DNA of 58,187 nt from JACPNE01 sp964444465 (GTDB lineage: Archaea; Nanobdellota; Nanobdellia; SCGC-AAA011-G17; JACPNG01), in contig CAYUGZ010000003.1 in assembly GCA_964444465.1 (NCBI GenBank), positions 1 through 58,187 on the forward strand, written 5' to 3'. The notes under the pieces were generated by a model. That model ran no database searches. It was not told the origin of the DNA and was given only the letters and a program-made list of their open reading frames with translations. Numbering within the stretch: position 1 is the stretch's first letter; each line of letters begins with the position of its first letter. This document shows positions 43,132 through 52,255 of this stretch, one piece after another. The position numbers were made by a program, and so were the translations under genes.

Positions 43132-44311
43132 CTTTCCAAATATTATCTAATCCTAAAATTTTTATGGTATCCTCAACAATTCTGGATTCAAAATCTGTCT
43201 TAGTTTCTCCATCTTCTCTTTCTCTTGATAATAAGTTCATTAATTCATTACTAAATTTAATGTCATTTAAATTAGAATTCTGTAAATTTTCTATTAATAC
43301 TCTAGTTTCAATCTCCTCTACAGTTCCTTCTACTTTAGGGGCTTCAAATTCCTTACTTTCTAATTTATTTGTATTTCTTAATATTGAATAAGCATTAGTT
43401 TTTTGCATTATTTCTTTAAAATTAATATCTGTTGGTTTACCTGAACTTAAAGTCCCTTCAATCCTTATCGTTATAATCTTATCTTCAACATCTTTTAAAT
43501 TATCAATCAATTCTTTTTCAATTTGTGAAGGAACTTTGTTGTTAGCATCAATCAATAAAGAGTTAACTTCTTTTATTTCAATAGGAATATGTTTAGTTAT
43601 ATTATTTGTTACATCCACAATAAAAAACCCTCCTTTTTTTAATTCTTCTAATTCTTTAAAATTATTAGGAAATAATGGTCCTGGATAAGCTACAATCCCA
43701 TAACCTTCATGTTGCTGTGCATAAACAAAATGTGGATGCCCTCCAGCGTAATAATTAAAATTTTTAGGAAGTAAAAACATAGAATAAGCTTCTACATTCT
43801 CTAAATCTTTTGGTTTTAATTCTTCTAGTAAAGCATGAAACATAAAAATTTTATACCCAGACTCTTTTTCTAATGATTCTTTATTCAACATTAGATAATC
43901 TTGTTTTTCTAACCCTCTTCTCCTTCCATACAACCCAGTTATCTTTACATTTGTTTTATCTATAGTAAATTCAAGATTATTATCTTTTAATTTCATTACA
44001 TTTTCTAATAATCCAGCTTTTTCTAGAACATCTAACATTGTTTTTCCAGAAACAGAATAATCATGGCTTCCAGGGATCACATAAACTGAGATATTTTGAT
44101 CATGAGCCTTTCTTAATGTATCTGCTACTTCTTTTATTAATTCAATATCGGGTAGAGATGTATTGAATAAGTCTCCAGCTATTAATATAAATCCTACATT
44201 CTCTTTTATAGATTGAAAAATTGATTCTTTAAAATGTAAAATGCTTAATTGCTTTAATTCTGGCTCTCTCCAACCTCCAACATGACAATCAGCTATATGT
44301 GAGAATTTCAT
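43121..44311 (-). CDS. mre11: Mre11 nuclease
   Basis: 396 residues. Phosphoesterase motifs: FSHIADCHVGGW, ILIAGDLFN, PGSHDYS (GSHD in place of GNHD), FMFHALL and AGGHPHFV. The C-terminal cap and Rad50-binding helices follow. First gene of the mre11-rad50-tsaC operon; no herA-nurA pair is seen here. Confidence 0.95.
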   Translation of the reverse strand: MKFSHIADCHVGGWREPELKQLSILHFKESIFQSIKENVGFILIAGDLFNTSLPDIELIKEVADTLRKAHDQNISVYVIPGSHDYSVSGKTMLDVLEKAGLLENVMKLKDNNLEFTIDKTNVKITGLYGRRRGLEKQDYLMLNKESLEKESGYKIFMFHALLEELKPKDLENVEAYSMFLLPKNFNYYAGGHPHFVYAQQHEGYGIVAYPGPLFPNNFKELEELKKGGFFIVDVTNNITKHIPIEIKEVNSLLIDANNKVPSQIEKELIDNLKDVEDKIITIRIEGTLSSGKPTDINFKEIMQKTNAYSILRNTNKLESKEFEAPKVEGTVEEIETRVLIENLQNSNLNDIKFSNELMNLLSREREDGETKTDFESRIVEDTIKILGLDNIWKDVT

Positions 44312-44428
44312 AGTTTTAAACTAAGCTAAGAATTTATAAAAATTGATATGATTTAATATGGTAGTTTAATGAAAAGTTAAGGTCTATCCATAATCATTAA
44401 AAACCTTAAAGGTTTAAGATAATTATAA

Positions 44429-44791
44429 ATGATTATGAGATTTTGGATAATTATTTCAATTGCAATAATATTGATAGTTTTAGGAATATTATTTGTAATG
44501 TTAACTTCTAGAAAAAAAGAATACAAACCAGATTATTATAGCTTCTTTGTTATGGGGATTATTTGGGTTCCTTTTGGAATAATCTTTGATAATAAGATAT
44601 TTCTAATAATGGGTATTGCTTTCATAATTACTGGGTTGATTAATAAAAAGAAATGGGAAAAGAATAGAAAAAATTGGAAAAATTTAGATAAAACAGAAAA
44701 AAGAATTATGATTATTATAATTTCTATCTTATTAATATCTTTAATTTTAGGTGTAGTAGTTTTATTGTTAAAAAAGAACGGAATAATCTAA
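44429..44791 (+). CDS. Small membrane protein, about four TM helices
   Basis: 120 residues, with hydrophobic segments (IIISIAIILIVLGILFVML; FFVMGIIWVPFGIIF; IFLIMGIAFIITGLI; IMIIIISILLISLILGVVVL) and a basic loop (KKKWEKNRKNWKNL). No motif recognised. A 15-bp palindrome AAACCTT-A-AAGGTTT lies at 44401-44415 just upstream. Confidence 0.6.
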   Translation: MIMRFWIIISIAIILIVLGILFVMLTSRKKEYKPDYYSFFVMGIIWVPFGIIFDNKIFLIMGIAFIITGLINKKKWEKNRKNWKNLDKTEKRIMIIIISILLISLILGVVVLLLKKNGII

Positions 44792-44926
44792 TAAAAAAGA
44801 AGATCATTCTCTGTTTTCTATATGTCACTACTAATGGATAGGTAAAATAGTAAAGTTTATAAATAGCTAAATTAGAATTAATATATCAATAAAATGATTA
44901 TATTTTAAGATTTATGGAGGAATAAA

Positions 44927-45199
44927 ATGGAAGAATATTGTTGTATTGAAGGATGTGAAAAAGGTAAAGAATACCAGATTAAATGGGAAAAAGGAGGAGA
45001 AACAATACAAGAAAGAGGTGCATGTAATCAACTAGCTCATGTTGCTCAAGCTGGTTTTGATGAAGAACGTGGAAAACCTAGTTCTATAACACAAATGGTA
45101 ACTAATGAAGAAGACTCTCATTTATTAAAAATAGTTACAGGGACTTTACCCTATCAAGAATTAGTAAAAACAGGAGAGTTTAAAGTAAGAAAAGAGTAA
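44927..45199 (+). CDS. Unknown small Cys-rich protein
   Basis: 90 residues. Begins MEEYCCIEGCEKGKEYQIKW and has a further Cys in RGACNQLAHVAQ, which with a nearby His could bind zinc. It has its own promoter (TTTATAAATAG near 44859) and a GGAGG site 8 nt before ATG. The reading resembles the headless gene at 54177 (Cys-x4-Cys start), possibly a shared family. Confidence 0.6.
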   Translation: MEEYCCIEGCEKGKEYQIKWEKGGETIQERGACNQLAHVAQAGFDEERGKPSSITQMVTNEEDSHLLKIVTGTLPYQELVKTGEFKVRKE

Positions 45200-45214
45200 T
45201 TCTATATTATTAAA

Positions 45215-45409
45215 ATGTCAAAATTTGTAGAACTAATTGAAGAATTGAGAATAGGTGGAATAGAAGAACATTTTAGATATTTAAAAGAAGAAAAAGAGGA
45301 TATTGGAGGATGGGATGGCTTATTTTTAAGCATTCTAGCTTTACCAAATGAACAACTTAAACAAAGTTATTTTGAAAGATTTAATGAAGAACGAGGGGAT
45401 ATCTATTAA
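45215..45409 (+). CDS. Unknown small acidic protein
   Basis: 64 residues, helical and charged (MSKFVELIEELRIGGIEEHF). 15 nt after the previous gene, so probably the same message. Not recognised. Confidence 0.5.
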   Translation: MSKFVELIEELRIGGIEEHFRYLKEEKEDIGGWDGLFLSILALPNEQLKQSYFERFNEERGDIY

Positions 45410-45413
45410 AAAA

Positions 45414-45968
45414 ATGAAAAATAAAATTATAATCTTATTGTTATTAAGCTTAGTATTTGTTAGTAGTTGCAGTCTAGGTTTAGAAGGAATAACAGGAAAT
45501 GTTGTATTAGAGAATACTTTAAGTGAAGAAGAAGAAAAAGCAAGATTAGAATTAATTGAAGAACTAGATAGATTACTTGAAGAGATAAAATCTCCACTTA
45601 TAGACATAGAAACTAAAGAAAATAAACATATATTCAATTTTTTACTACCTAGAAGATCTGGAACTTATGCCCCTTATTATGAAGTGTATGATCAACCAAT
45701 AATGATAGAATATGATATAGAAAGTGATTGGATTGTTTCAATTTATTTCCTAAAATCTGAAGAAGATTGGAGAAAAAGTACTAAATTAGATGGTGTTGAA
45801 GAAAACTTTGAATTTTTTTGTAAAGGTAGAGGGAAAAAATTAAAAGGAAGTTGTGAAATTGATTCAGGAGGTTTTGGAATCATTAATTCAGGGAGTAATA
45901 TAATTAATGTTAGTATGAGTCTAACCATAACACCAATTGATGAAAATATTAAACAATTTACTAATTAA
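45414..45968 (+). CDS. Lipoprotein of unknown function
   Basis: 184 residues from the ATG at 45414 (MKNKIIILLLLSLVFVSSCS). I choose this start because it gives a clean signal with lipobox VSSC; the longer frame from 45348 would overlap the preceding gene and put 22 residues before the signal. The mature part has an acidic helix and a beta-rich domain. It follows the previous gene by 4 nt. Confidence 0.65.
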   Translation: MKNKIIILLLLSLVFVSSCSLGLEGITGNVVLENTLSEEEEKARLELIEELDRLLEEIKSPLIDIETKENKHIFNFLLPRRSGTYAPYYEVYDQPIMIEYDIESDWIVSIYFLKSEEDWRKSTKLDGVEENFEFFCKGRGKKLKGSCEIDSGGFGIINSGSNIINVSMSLTITPIDENIKQFTN

Positions 45969-45969
45969 A

Positions 45970-46280
45970 ATGAAAGAATATTACACAGATAGTTATGTTA
46001 AAGAAGAAGGATCACTTGAGATTATAAGAACTGCTCGTATTATGGGCTTACCTTATGGAGAAGTACAAGGAGGAAAAATTCCAACGGTGATACTTTTAAA
46101 CTATGGAAATGGGATTCCTCCAGTAGGAGTAGAGATATTAGTGAACTAAGAGCTGAACTCCATGCTCCTTCTCATAAAGATTTAGAAGAAAGATTAAAGG
46201 GAATTGAAGTTGAGGTTATTATAGATAAAGAAAATGAAAAAATTATTAGAAGTATATGCCTCCCAATAACTGAAGAATAA
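45970..46280 (+). CDS. Unknown hydrophilic protein, apparent frameshift
   Basis: Begins MKEYYTDSYVKEEGSLEIIR at 45970, one base after the lipoprotein stop. The first frame ends in TAA at 46149. From the A5 run at 46074-46078 the -1 frame is open and reads naturally: NSNGDTFKLWKWDSS, ISELRAELHAPSHKDLEERL, ending at TAA 46280. Adding one A would give about 103 residues. No family recognised. Confidence 0.55.
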
Positions 46281-46401
46281 AAAATACCAAAAGCTTATAA
46301 ACCGAAAATACAATAGAATAATATTAGAGTACAATGAGAGGGCACTTGTAAACAACATTTCGCTTTTTCTTTAAGGTGCTTAATAAATAAGAGATAGAAA
46401 A
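46281..46401 (+). promoter_or_regulatory. Promoter and long leader of DEAD-box helicase
   Basis: TATA-like GCTTATAAACC at about 46293-46303 gives a leader of about 75 nt. GGCACTT (46344-46350) can pair with AAGGTGC (46373-46379) with one bulge. Long structured leaders are common for cold-inducible RNA helicases; temperature control here is inference. Confidence 0.4.
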
Positions 46402-47733
46402 ATGAAATTTGAAGATTTTAAATTAGATAAAGATTTGTTAAAAAACATTAACGATCTAAAATTTGTAGAACCAACACAAATACAAGAAAAATCCATTCCA
46501 CCTATACTTGAAGGAAGAGATGTAGTAGGAGAATCAGCAACAGGATCTGGTAAAACATTAGCTTTTGGTTGTGGAGTTCTAAAAAAGGTCTCTCCAAAAA
46601 AAGGATTACAAGGATTAATCTTAACTCCAACAAGAGAATTAGCTGAACAAGTAAAAGAATCTATAAAAAATTTAGCAAGACATACCCATTTGAATGTTAT
46701 TTCTGTATATGGTGGAGTAGATATAAAAAAACAAATTTATAATCTTCCAAAAGCAGAGATTGTTATTGCAACTCCTGGAAGACTATTAGATCATTTACAA
46801 AGAAAAACTGTTGATTTATCTAAAGTTAACATATTGGTCTTAGATGAATGTGACAGAATGTTTGATATGGGTTTTAAAGAAGACATAGAACAAATTATTA
46901 GAAAATGTCCAAAAGAAAGACAAAGTTTATTTTTCTCAGCAACAGTCTCTTCTCAAATAAAAAATTTAGCTAATAACTATTCAAACAACCCAATTAAAGT
47001 ATCAGCTAAAATAATGGTAGATCCTGAAAAACTTAAACAAGTTTATTATAACACCCCTAAAAATATGAAGTTATCTTTACTTGTTCAATTATTAGAGATG
47101 GAAAAATCAGGATTAATAATGGTGTTTTGTAATACTAGAAGAAATGTTGATTTTGTGGTTAAAAATCTTAAAGTAAATAATATTAAAGCAATAGCAATCC
47201 ATGGTGGAATGGCTCAAAACAAGAGAACTAACACTATTGAGATGTTTAATGGAAATAAGTTTGGAGTATTAGTTTGTACTGATGTAGCAGCAAGAGGATT
47301 ACATATTGATAATGTTTCTCATATATATAACTATGACATCCCAAGAGATCCAAAAGATTATGTCCATAGAATCGGAAGAACAGCTAGAGCTGGTGAAGAA
47401 GGTAAAGTAGTTAATTTATTAGCAGAAGATCATTTTGGTAATTTTTCTTTGATAAAAAGAAATTATCCTAATTTTGATATTAAAAAAATGGGAAATATTC
47501 ATGTTAAAAAAATAAAATCATTAAGAACAGATAATTTTCAAAAATTTGGTTCTAGAGGAAGAGGTAATTTTAGGAAACCAAATAATTTTAGAAGGGGTAA
47601 TGATGATAGGAGTGATTCTAGAAGATCAAACAACTTTAGAAGAGATGATGATAGAAGACCAAATAATTCTGGAAGAAATGATTATAGAAGACCTCAAAGA
47701 AGAACAACATCTCAAAGTCATAGATCAAGATAA
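46402..47733 (+). CDS. DEAD-box ATP-dependent RNA helicase
   Basis: 443 residues. Q motif PTQIQEKSIP, motif I ATGSGKT, Ia PTRELAEQ, Ib TPGRLLDH, II LDECDRMFDMGF (DECD in place of DEAD), III SAT, IV FCNTRRNVD, V DVAARGLHID, VI HRIGRTARAG. The last 70 residues are an Arg/Gly/Asn-rich repeat tail (FRRGNDDRSDSRRSNNFRR) for unspecific RNA binding. Probably helps ribosome assembly or RNA unfolding. Confidence 0.95.
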   Translation: MKFEDFKLDKDLLKNINDLKFVEPTQIQEKSIPPILEGRDVVGESATGSGKTLAFGCGVLKKVSPKKGLQGLILTPTRELAEQVKESIKNLARHTHLNVISVYGGVDIKKQIYNLPKAEIVIATPGRLLDHLQRKTVDLSKVNILVLDECDRMFDMGFKEDIEQIIRKCPKERQSLFFSATVSSQIKNLANNYSNNPIKVSAKIMVDPEKLKQVYYNTPKNMKLSLLVQLLEMEKSGLIMVFCNTRRNVDFVVKNLKVNNIKAIAIHGGMAQNKRTNTIEMFNGNKFGVLVCTDVAARGLHIDNVSHIYNYDIPRDPKDYVHRIGRTARAGEEGKVVNLLAEDHFGNFSLIKRNYPNFDIKKMGNIHVKKIKSLRTDNFQKFGSRGRGNFRKPNNFRRGNDDRSDSRRSNNFRRDDDRRPNNSGRNDYRRPQRRTTSQSHRSR

Positions 47734-47770
47734 TAAATAATCTTATTAATTCTTAAACTATTTTTAGATA

Positions 47771-48109
47771 ATGGCACATAGTAGTGGATTACATCATTAT
47801 CATTTAAGAAAAAGAATACATCAAAAACATGAAAAATACCCTCATCCTAATAAATCTAAAGCATTAATAGACAAATTTGTTTATATTGCTGCTATTGGTG
47901 GTCCTCTAATAATCCTTCCTCAAATTTATAAAGTTTTGATTGAAAAAACAGTTGAAGGAGTCTCTTCATTAACATGGGGAGGAGCTTCATTAGTAGCATT
48001 ATTATGGTTAAGTTATGGAATAGCACATAAAGACAAACCAATAATTATTGCAAATGTATTATATTTTGTTTTTCAGATAGCTATCTTTTTAGGTGTTATA
48101 TTAAACTAG
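47771..48109 (+). CDS. SemiSWEET-type transporter
   Basis: 112 residues. The N-terminal 35 are His/Lys-rich (HHYHLRKRIHQKHEKYPHP), then three transmembrane helices. Family marks are GGPLIILPQIYKVLIEKTVE (PQ loop) and SSLTWGGASLVALLWLSYGI. SemiSWEETs work as dimers to move sugars or similar solutes. The His-rich extension is unusual for the family. Confidence 0.85.
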   Translation: MAHSSGLHHYHLRKRIHQKHEKYPHPNKSKALIDKFVYIAAIGGPLIILPQIYKVLIEKTVEGVSSLTWGGASLVALLWLSYGIAHKDKPIIIANVLYFVFQIAIFLGVILN

Positions 48110-48145
48110 ATAAATATTTATAAGATTACATTAATTTTAAATGAT

Positions 48146-48373
48146 ATGGAAATTCAACAAAATCAACCAAACCCAATAAATAATGAGGCAACTGAAGTTA
48201 ATTCTACTACAGTTGATCAGACTAAATCTACAAACATAAGTTCAACTCAGGATAATCAATCTAAAACAGAAGTAGTAAATGACCCAAAAAAAGAAAATTG
48301 GCTTGTTTATGGACTAATAGTTTTAGGGGTGATTATAATTGCATTTGTTCTATATTGGTTTTTCATAAGATAA
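48146..48373 (+). CDS. Tail-anchored small protein
   Basis: 75 residues: a hydrophilic Gln/Asn/Thr-rich N-terminus and one C-terminal helix (WLVYGLIVLGVIIIAFVLYW), so probably anchored in the membrane by its tail. It abuts the CDGSH gene (TAAATG). No function known. Confidence 0.65.
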   Translation: MEIQQNQPNPINNEATEVNSTTVDQTKSTNISSTQDNQSKTEVVNDPKKENWLVYGLIVLGVIIIAFVLYWFFIR

Positions 48374-48580
48374 ATGGTAGAAAAAGAAATTGTATTAGAA
48401 CCTGGGGAAAAATATAGTATTTGTACTTGTGGTAAGAGTAAAGTTCTTCCTTTTTGTGATAATACACATAGAGAGTTAAATGAAAAAACTAATTGTAATT
48501 ATAAATCATTGAAAATAACACCTAAAGAAAAAGTCACTATAACTTTATCTTCAAGTAATTGGGAAGAAAATAAAGATTAA
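48374..48580 (+). CDS. CDGSH-type iron-sulfur protein
   Basis: 68 residues. The 2Fe-2S pattern C-x-C-x2-S-x3-P-x-C-D-x2-H appears as CTCGKSKVLPFCDNTH (the H ligand kept, G of CDGSH replaced by N). Members carry a redox-active, acid-labile 2Fe-2S cluster. Starts straight after the tail-anchored gene. Confidence 0.85.
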   Translation: MVEKEIVLEPGEKYSICTCGKSKVLPFCDNTHRELNEKTNCNYKSLKITPKEKVTITLSSSNWEENKD

Positions 48581-48804
48581 ATAATTATTGCGTATACAAA
48601 TAAGATTAATGAAATAATAAAAAAGAGAACACCCAAATAAGTATAAGATTTCTTATCCCTCTCTAAATCATATTTAATATAAGAGGTAAGATGTAACTTT
48701 TTAGCTAAATAAAATGAAAATTTCCAAACTTTTTCTGGAATTAGTAAACAAGATAAACTAGCTACAAGAAAGATACATGACCTAATTAAGTTAGGACCAT
48801 CCAT
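48577..48804 (-). CDS. Small membrane protein
   Basis: 75 residues with two hydrophobic segments (SCIFLVASLSCLLIPEKVW at the start; YLGVLFFIISLILFVYAIII at the end). Tail-to-tail overlap of 4 nt with the CDGSH gene. Not recognised. Confidence 0.55.
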   Translation of the reverse strand: MDGPNLIRSCIFLVASLSCLLIPEKVWKFSFYLAKKLHLTSYIKYDLERDKKSYTYLGVLFFIISLILFVYAIII

Positions 48805-48894
48805 AAATAATATATGATTAAATAATTTAAATATATTACTATAATTATTTTTAAGATGGAAAGTCTATTAAATATATAGAAGTCGCTATAAAAA

Positions 48895-50085
48895 ATGAAA
48901 TTAATGAATTTTTTGAAAAAATTAATAAAAAATAATGATTTAAAAGATTCAAAAAAAGAAATAGAAAAGATTCCTTTTGAAGAAATAGAGAATTGGGTAA
49001 AAAAGAAAGAAAAAGAAATTGAAGATAAAGGGGAAGAAAGTTTAATTTTAATTAAGGATAAAATTTCTAAAATTATTAATGATTTAAAAGAGAGAATAAA
49101 TATTTTAGAAAACATTAATGTTGAATCAAAAAATGAAGAAGAGAGAATAAAATCAATTGTAAAAGAAAGTTTGAATAATTACATTATTTATATTAAAGAT
49201 CTTGTAAAAAACGTAGATAATTTAGAAGAAGAAAAAGATCTTGAAAGATTTATTGTTAAAATAAACAATATTTTTTCAGAATTTAATAAAAGATCACATC
49301 AAAGTTATCAAAAAACTACTTTATTAATAGGAAAGGAGATGGGTGATACAAAAAATATAATTTATGATTTTCTCAAAGATTTAGAAAAAATATTCAATGA
49401 AAATAAAGAGATTATTGATTCTTCTAAGCTACTCTTTTCCATCAAATCAAATTTAGAAAAAATTAATGAAACTGATCAGATTATTAAAGATCTAAATAAT
49501 AAAATAAAGTCTTTAGATGAAAAAATAATAAATAATAAAGAGATAAATGAAAAAATTTTAAGCGATATTGAAAAAATGAAATCAAGTGAAAGTTATATTG
49601 AAAATTTAAAGAAAAAAGAAGAGATTAAACCAAAATTAGAAGATCTAGAGAAAGAAATTTTTAGATTAAAAGAGATGATTGACTTTAAAAATTTGGGTAA
49701 TATTTTTCATGTAGATGAAGAAAAGATGAATATAATAAAAGACTACAAAAAAAACTTTCAATTAGCCTTTCAAAAAGATTCTGGAAAAAATATTTTAAAT
49801 TTACTGGATGAATCTAAATTGAATAGTAAATCAATATTAAATAAAATAGATTTAATTAATAAAATTGAAAATGAAATAATTGAAAATGAAAAAATGATTA
49901 AAGAAGATGAAACTGAAAATTTAATGTCTAAAACAAAAGAGATTAGAATAGAAATTGATAAGTTAGATAATGAAAAAACAAATGAAATGAAAAAATATGA
50001 AAAGCTTAAAAGAGGAAGAGAAGAATTAATATCTCCAATAAAACAAGAATTAAGTAAATTGAATGTAGTAATATCTGTAAGTTAA
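48895..50085 (+). CDS. Long coiled-coil protein
   Basis: 396 residues, highly charged Lys/Glu with long heptad regions and no membrane segment. No ATPase motif, so not an SMC protein. A less charged portion in residues 120-165 (NNIFSEFNKRSHQSYQKTTL) may form a hinge or binding site. A cytoskeletal or scaffold role is possible; nothing more can be said. Confidence 0.7.
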   Translation: MKLMNFLKKLIKNNDLKDSKKEIEKIPFEEIENWVKKKEKEIEDKGEESLILIKDKISKIINDLKERINILENINVESKNEEERIKSIVKESLNNYIIYIKDLVKNVDNLEEEKDLERFIVKINNIFSEFNKRSHQSYQKTTLLIGKEMGDTKNIIYDFLKDLEKIFNENKEIIDSSKLLFSIKSNLEKINETDQIIKDLNNKIKSLDEKIINNKEINEKILSDIEKMKSSESYIENLKKKEEIKPKLEDLEKEIFRLKEMIDFKNLGNIFHVDEEKMNIIKDYKKNFQLAFQKDSGKNILNLLDESKLNSKSILNKIDLINKIENEIIENEKMIKEDETENLMSKTKEIRIEIDKLDNEKTNEMKKYEKLKRGREELISPIKQELSKLNVVISVS

Positions 50086-50086
50086 A

Positions 50087-50383
50087 TTATGTTACAGATT
50101 CAGAAGCATATCTTACAATTCTATTAAAATATATTCTACCTTTATCAGTTAATTCATAAAAAGACTCTGTTTCACCAGAGGGCAAGGGAGGTAAGTCTTC
50201 TCTTAATTGATCTTGATGTGGTTCAACTTTCTTAGCAAGTCCCAAATCAACTAAATCTAATGCAGCAGCTAAAAGATTTCTCTCTTGTGTATTAACAAAT
50301 TTCATATAACGTACAGGTCTTCTTTAGTTTGCTAATATGGATAATACTTCTAATGATTCTCCAGTTATCTCTTTTACAGACAT
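50087..50383 (-). CDS. Winged-helix-like small protein with in-frame TAA
   Basis: From the ATG at 50383 the frame reads MSVKEITGESLEVLSILAN, then TAA (50324-50326), then continues RRPVRYMKFVNTQERNLLAA and ends SESVT at 50087. The TATA-like TTTATTTAAA (about 50405-50414) lies 26 nt before the first ATG, which supports it as the true start. Later, SFYELTDKGRIYFNRIVRYA resembles the wing region of MarR/PadR-like proteins. If the TAA is real, only the 72-residue part from ATG 50305 would be made. Confidence 0.55.
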
Positions 50384-50450
50384 ATTTAATATAATTAGAA
50401 TTAAATTTAAATAAACTACTATTATTCAAAATAGATAATATTTTAGAAAG

Positions 50451-51188
50451 ATGAAAAAATTTACTACACTATTAATATTTTTATTGTTAATCTCCTCAGT
50501 TTATGCTATAGACTATCCAAAATTAAAAGAATTTGTAACAGATAATGCAGATTTAATATCTATGGAAGATGAACAGAAAATAATTGAAATAGCCAAAAAA
50601 ATAGAACAAGAAACAAGTGTAGAGATAGCAATAGTAACTATTAATTCATTAGAAGGGTTGGATAAAGAAACTTATGCTTTAGAATTGTTTGAACAAGCTG
50701 GAATTGGTAAAAAAGATAAAGATAATGGATTGTTAATTTTAATAGCAATAGAAGAAAGAGAATATAGGGTAGAAGTTGGTTATGGCTTGGAGGGATTGAT
50801 TCCAGACAGCTCTAAAGTAACAATAGGAACAAGAGTTTTAGAACCAAATTTCAAACAAGATGAATTTGGGAAAGGAATTTATGAATCATTAATAGTTATA
50901 CAAGATATACTAGAAGGTGAAGGAGAAATATTATCTAGATATAAATCAACTTATACAACAAAGAGAAGAGGTGTAAGTCCAGTAACTTATGCTTATTTGA
51001 TATTTTTTGTTATTTCTATGATTAGTGGATTATTTGGTAAAAAAGGAAGAAGACGTGGATTTTTATTCTTTCCTTTAATCATTCCAGGAGGAGGTTGGAA
51101 TGGAGGAACAGGAGGATTTGGATCAAGTGGATTTGGGGGTTTCGGAGGAGGAATCTCTGGAGGGGGAGGTTTCGGAGGAAACTTTTAA
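50451..51188 (+). CDS. TPM-domain protein (YgcG-like)
   Basis: 245 residues. Signal peptide (TTLLIFLLLISSVYA), then the TPM domain: FVTDNADLISMEDEQKIIEI, VEIAIVTINSLEGLDKETYA, KDNGLLILIAIEEREYRVEV, GYGLEGLIPDS. One transmembrane helix (YAYLIFFVISMISGLFG) and a Gly/Phe-rich tail (FGGFGGGISGGGGFGG). The family is membrane-bound and its function poorly known; it often sits near LemA genes, as here. Confidence 0.88.
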   Translation: MKKFTTLLIFLLLISSVYAIDYPKLKEFVTDNADLISMEDEQKIIEIAKKIEQETSVEIAIVTINSLEGLDKETYALELFEQAGIGKKDKDNGLLILIAIEEREYRVEVGYGLEGLIPDSSKVTIGTRVLEPNFKQDEFGKGIYESLIVIQDILEGEGEILSRYKSTYTTKRRGVSPVTYAYLIFFVISMISGLFGKKGRRRGFLFFPLIIPGGGWNGGTGGFGSSGFGGFGGGISGGGGFGGNF

Positions 51189-51218
51189 AAATTTTAATAT
51201 ATACATAAAGGAGTAAAA

Positions 51219-51857
51219 ATGGAAGATACAATAAAAAATTTAAAAGAAATATTAAAAGAAAATCTAATTACTGTAGCTGAATATGGTAAGAAAGATAAAA
51301 CTCATTTAATAATTCTAGAAAGTTTAGATACTAATGTTCTAAATGAAATTAAACAAGAAATAAAAAACTATCATAAAAAAACAAAGAAATATCCCTTATT
51401 ATTAACAAAAGAAGAGTTAACTGATGGTTTGGATGTTTTTCCATTAGAATTTCTAAATATTAAATTAAATCATAAAATTTTATATGGTGGAGGAATCTTA
51501 AAAAATTTAGAATTTGAGAAGAAATTTGTAAGAAGAGAACTAGAATTTGAGTTTAGATCAAAATTAATAAATTTAAGACAAGGTTATTTAGAAGTTGAAA
51601 ATAAAAAACAATTTAAGATTATTCTGGAAAAAGCCATTCCAACATTAATTCCAATATTAAACGGATTGTTATTCTTAAAAGATATTGATATTCCTAATGA
51701 TCTAGATGAAATATTTAATTTAGTATCAAAAGAATATAAAACAGATTTGAGTATACTAAAAAACCTAGAAACTTTAACTAATGCTGAAGAGTCAATTAAA
51801 GATTTAATAACTCTACTTACAGAATTAGGTGAAACATTAGATGAGATGAAAGTATAA
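51219..51857 (+). CDS. Nucleotidyltransferase-fold-like protein, likely inactive
   Basis: 212 residues. The N-terminal part resembles a minimal nucleotidyltransferase fold (VAEYGKKDKTHLIILESLD) but lacks the GSxxxGxxxxDxD metal motif. The C-terminal part is helical. AAGGAG lies 9 nt before the ATG. Between TPM and LemA genes on the same strand, maybe one operon with TPM. Confidence 0.55.
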   Translation: MEDTIKNLKEILKENLITVAEYGKKDKTHLIILESLDTNVLNEIKQEIKNYHKKTKKYPLLLTKEELTDGLDVFPLEFLNIKLNHKILYGGGILKNLEFEKKFVRRELEFEFRSKLINLRQGYLEVENKKQFKIILEKAIPTLIPILNGLLFLKDIDIPNDLDEIFNLVSKEYKTDLSILKNLETLTNAEESIKDLITLLTELGETLDEMKV

Positions 51858-51862
51858 TTTTC

Positions 51863-52126
51863 TCATATACTCTTATAATATTGTACAGAATAGAATAATG
51901 AATTTTTTCCTTTATAAGTAAGCAATTTGACTAAATAAAATTCCACATCTTCTGGTCTATTCTCTTCTATAATCGATAATAGTCTAGAGCTATCTTCTTC
52001 TAAACCTTGCATTTCTATGACTTTGCCAAACATCTCTAATTTATTAAGGAGAATAGGAGGCTTATTTAATTTTTTTAATTTTATTTTTTTAGTCTCTGTT
52101 GGTTTTGAAATTGTAGTTATATCCAT
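51863..52126 (-). CDS. Unknown small protein with conserved leader
   Basis: 87 residues from the ATG at 52126 (MDITTISKPTETKKIKLKKL). A longer frame to 52144 exists, but the conserved leader with GAGGAATAAAATGG points to this ATG, as in the other copies. The rest is helical, acidic, soluble, ending FYSVQYYKSI. No family recognised. Confidence 0.6.
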   Translation of the reverse strand: MDITTISKPTETKKIKLKKLNKPPILLNKLEMFGKVIEMQGLEEDSSRLLSIIEENRPEDVEFYLVKLLTYKGKNSLFYSVQYYKSI

Positions 52127-52128
52127 TT

Positions 52129-52196
52129 TATTCCTCAATATCAATCCTTTTTAGAACTCTTTTTTATTAATTTTAATTGTAATTTCAGTTTATAAA
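52129..52196 (-). promoter_or_regulatory. Conserved promoter and 5' leader, copy C
   Basis: Minus strand: TTTATAAA (52189-52196) with ACTGAAATT after it, a 19-nt spacer in total, then TTAATAAAAAAGAGTTCT and AAAAAGGATTGATA (52139-52169), then GAGGAATAAAATGG. Nearly identical to copy D over the TATA flank (GTAAG.TTTATAAACTGAAATT). Confidence 0.7.
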
Positions 52197-52255
52197 TCTT
52201 ACTCTAACTAGAAACATATAGTTATATTTAAAAACTAACAAATAAAGAAAATAAG

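Noticed and set aside
48786..49115. 109-codon minus-strand frame opposite the coiled-coil gene
   Set aside because: Phe/Ile/Ser-rich mirror of Lys/Glu codons on the true strand.
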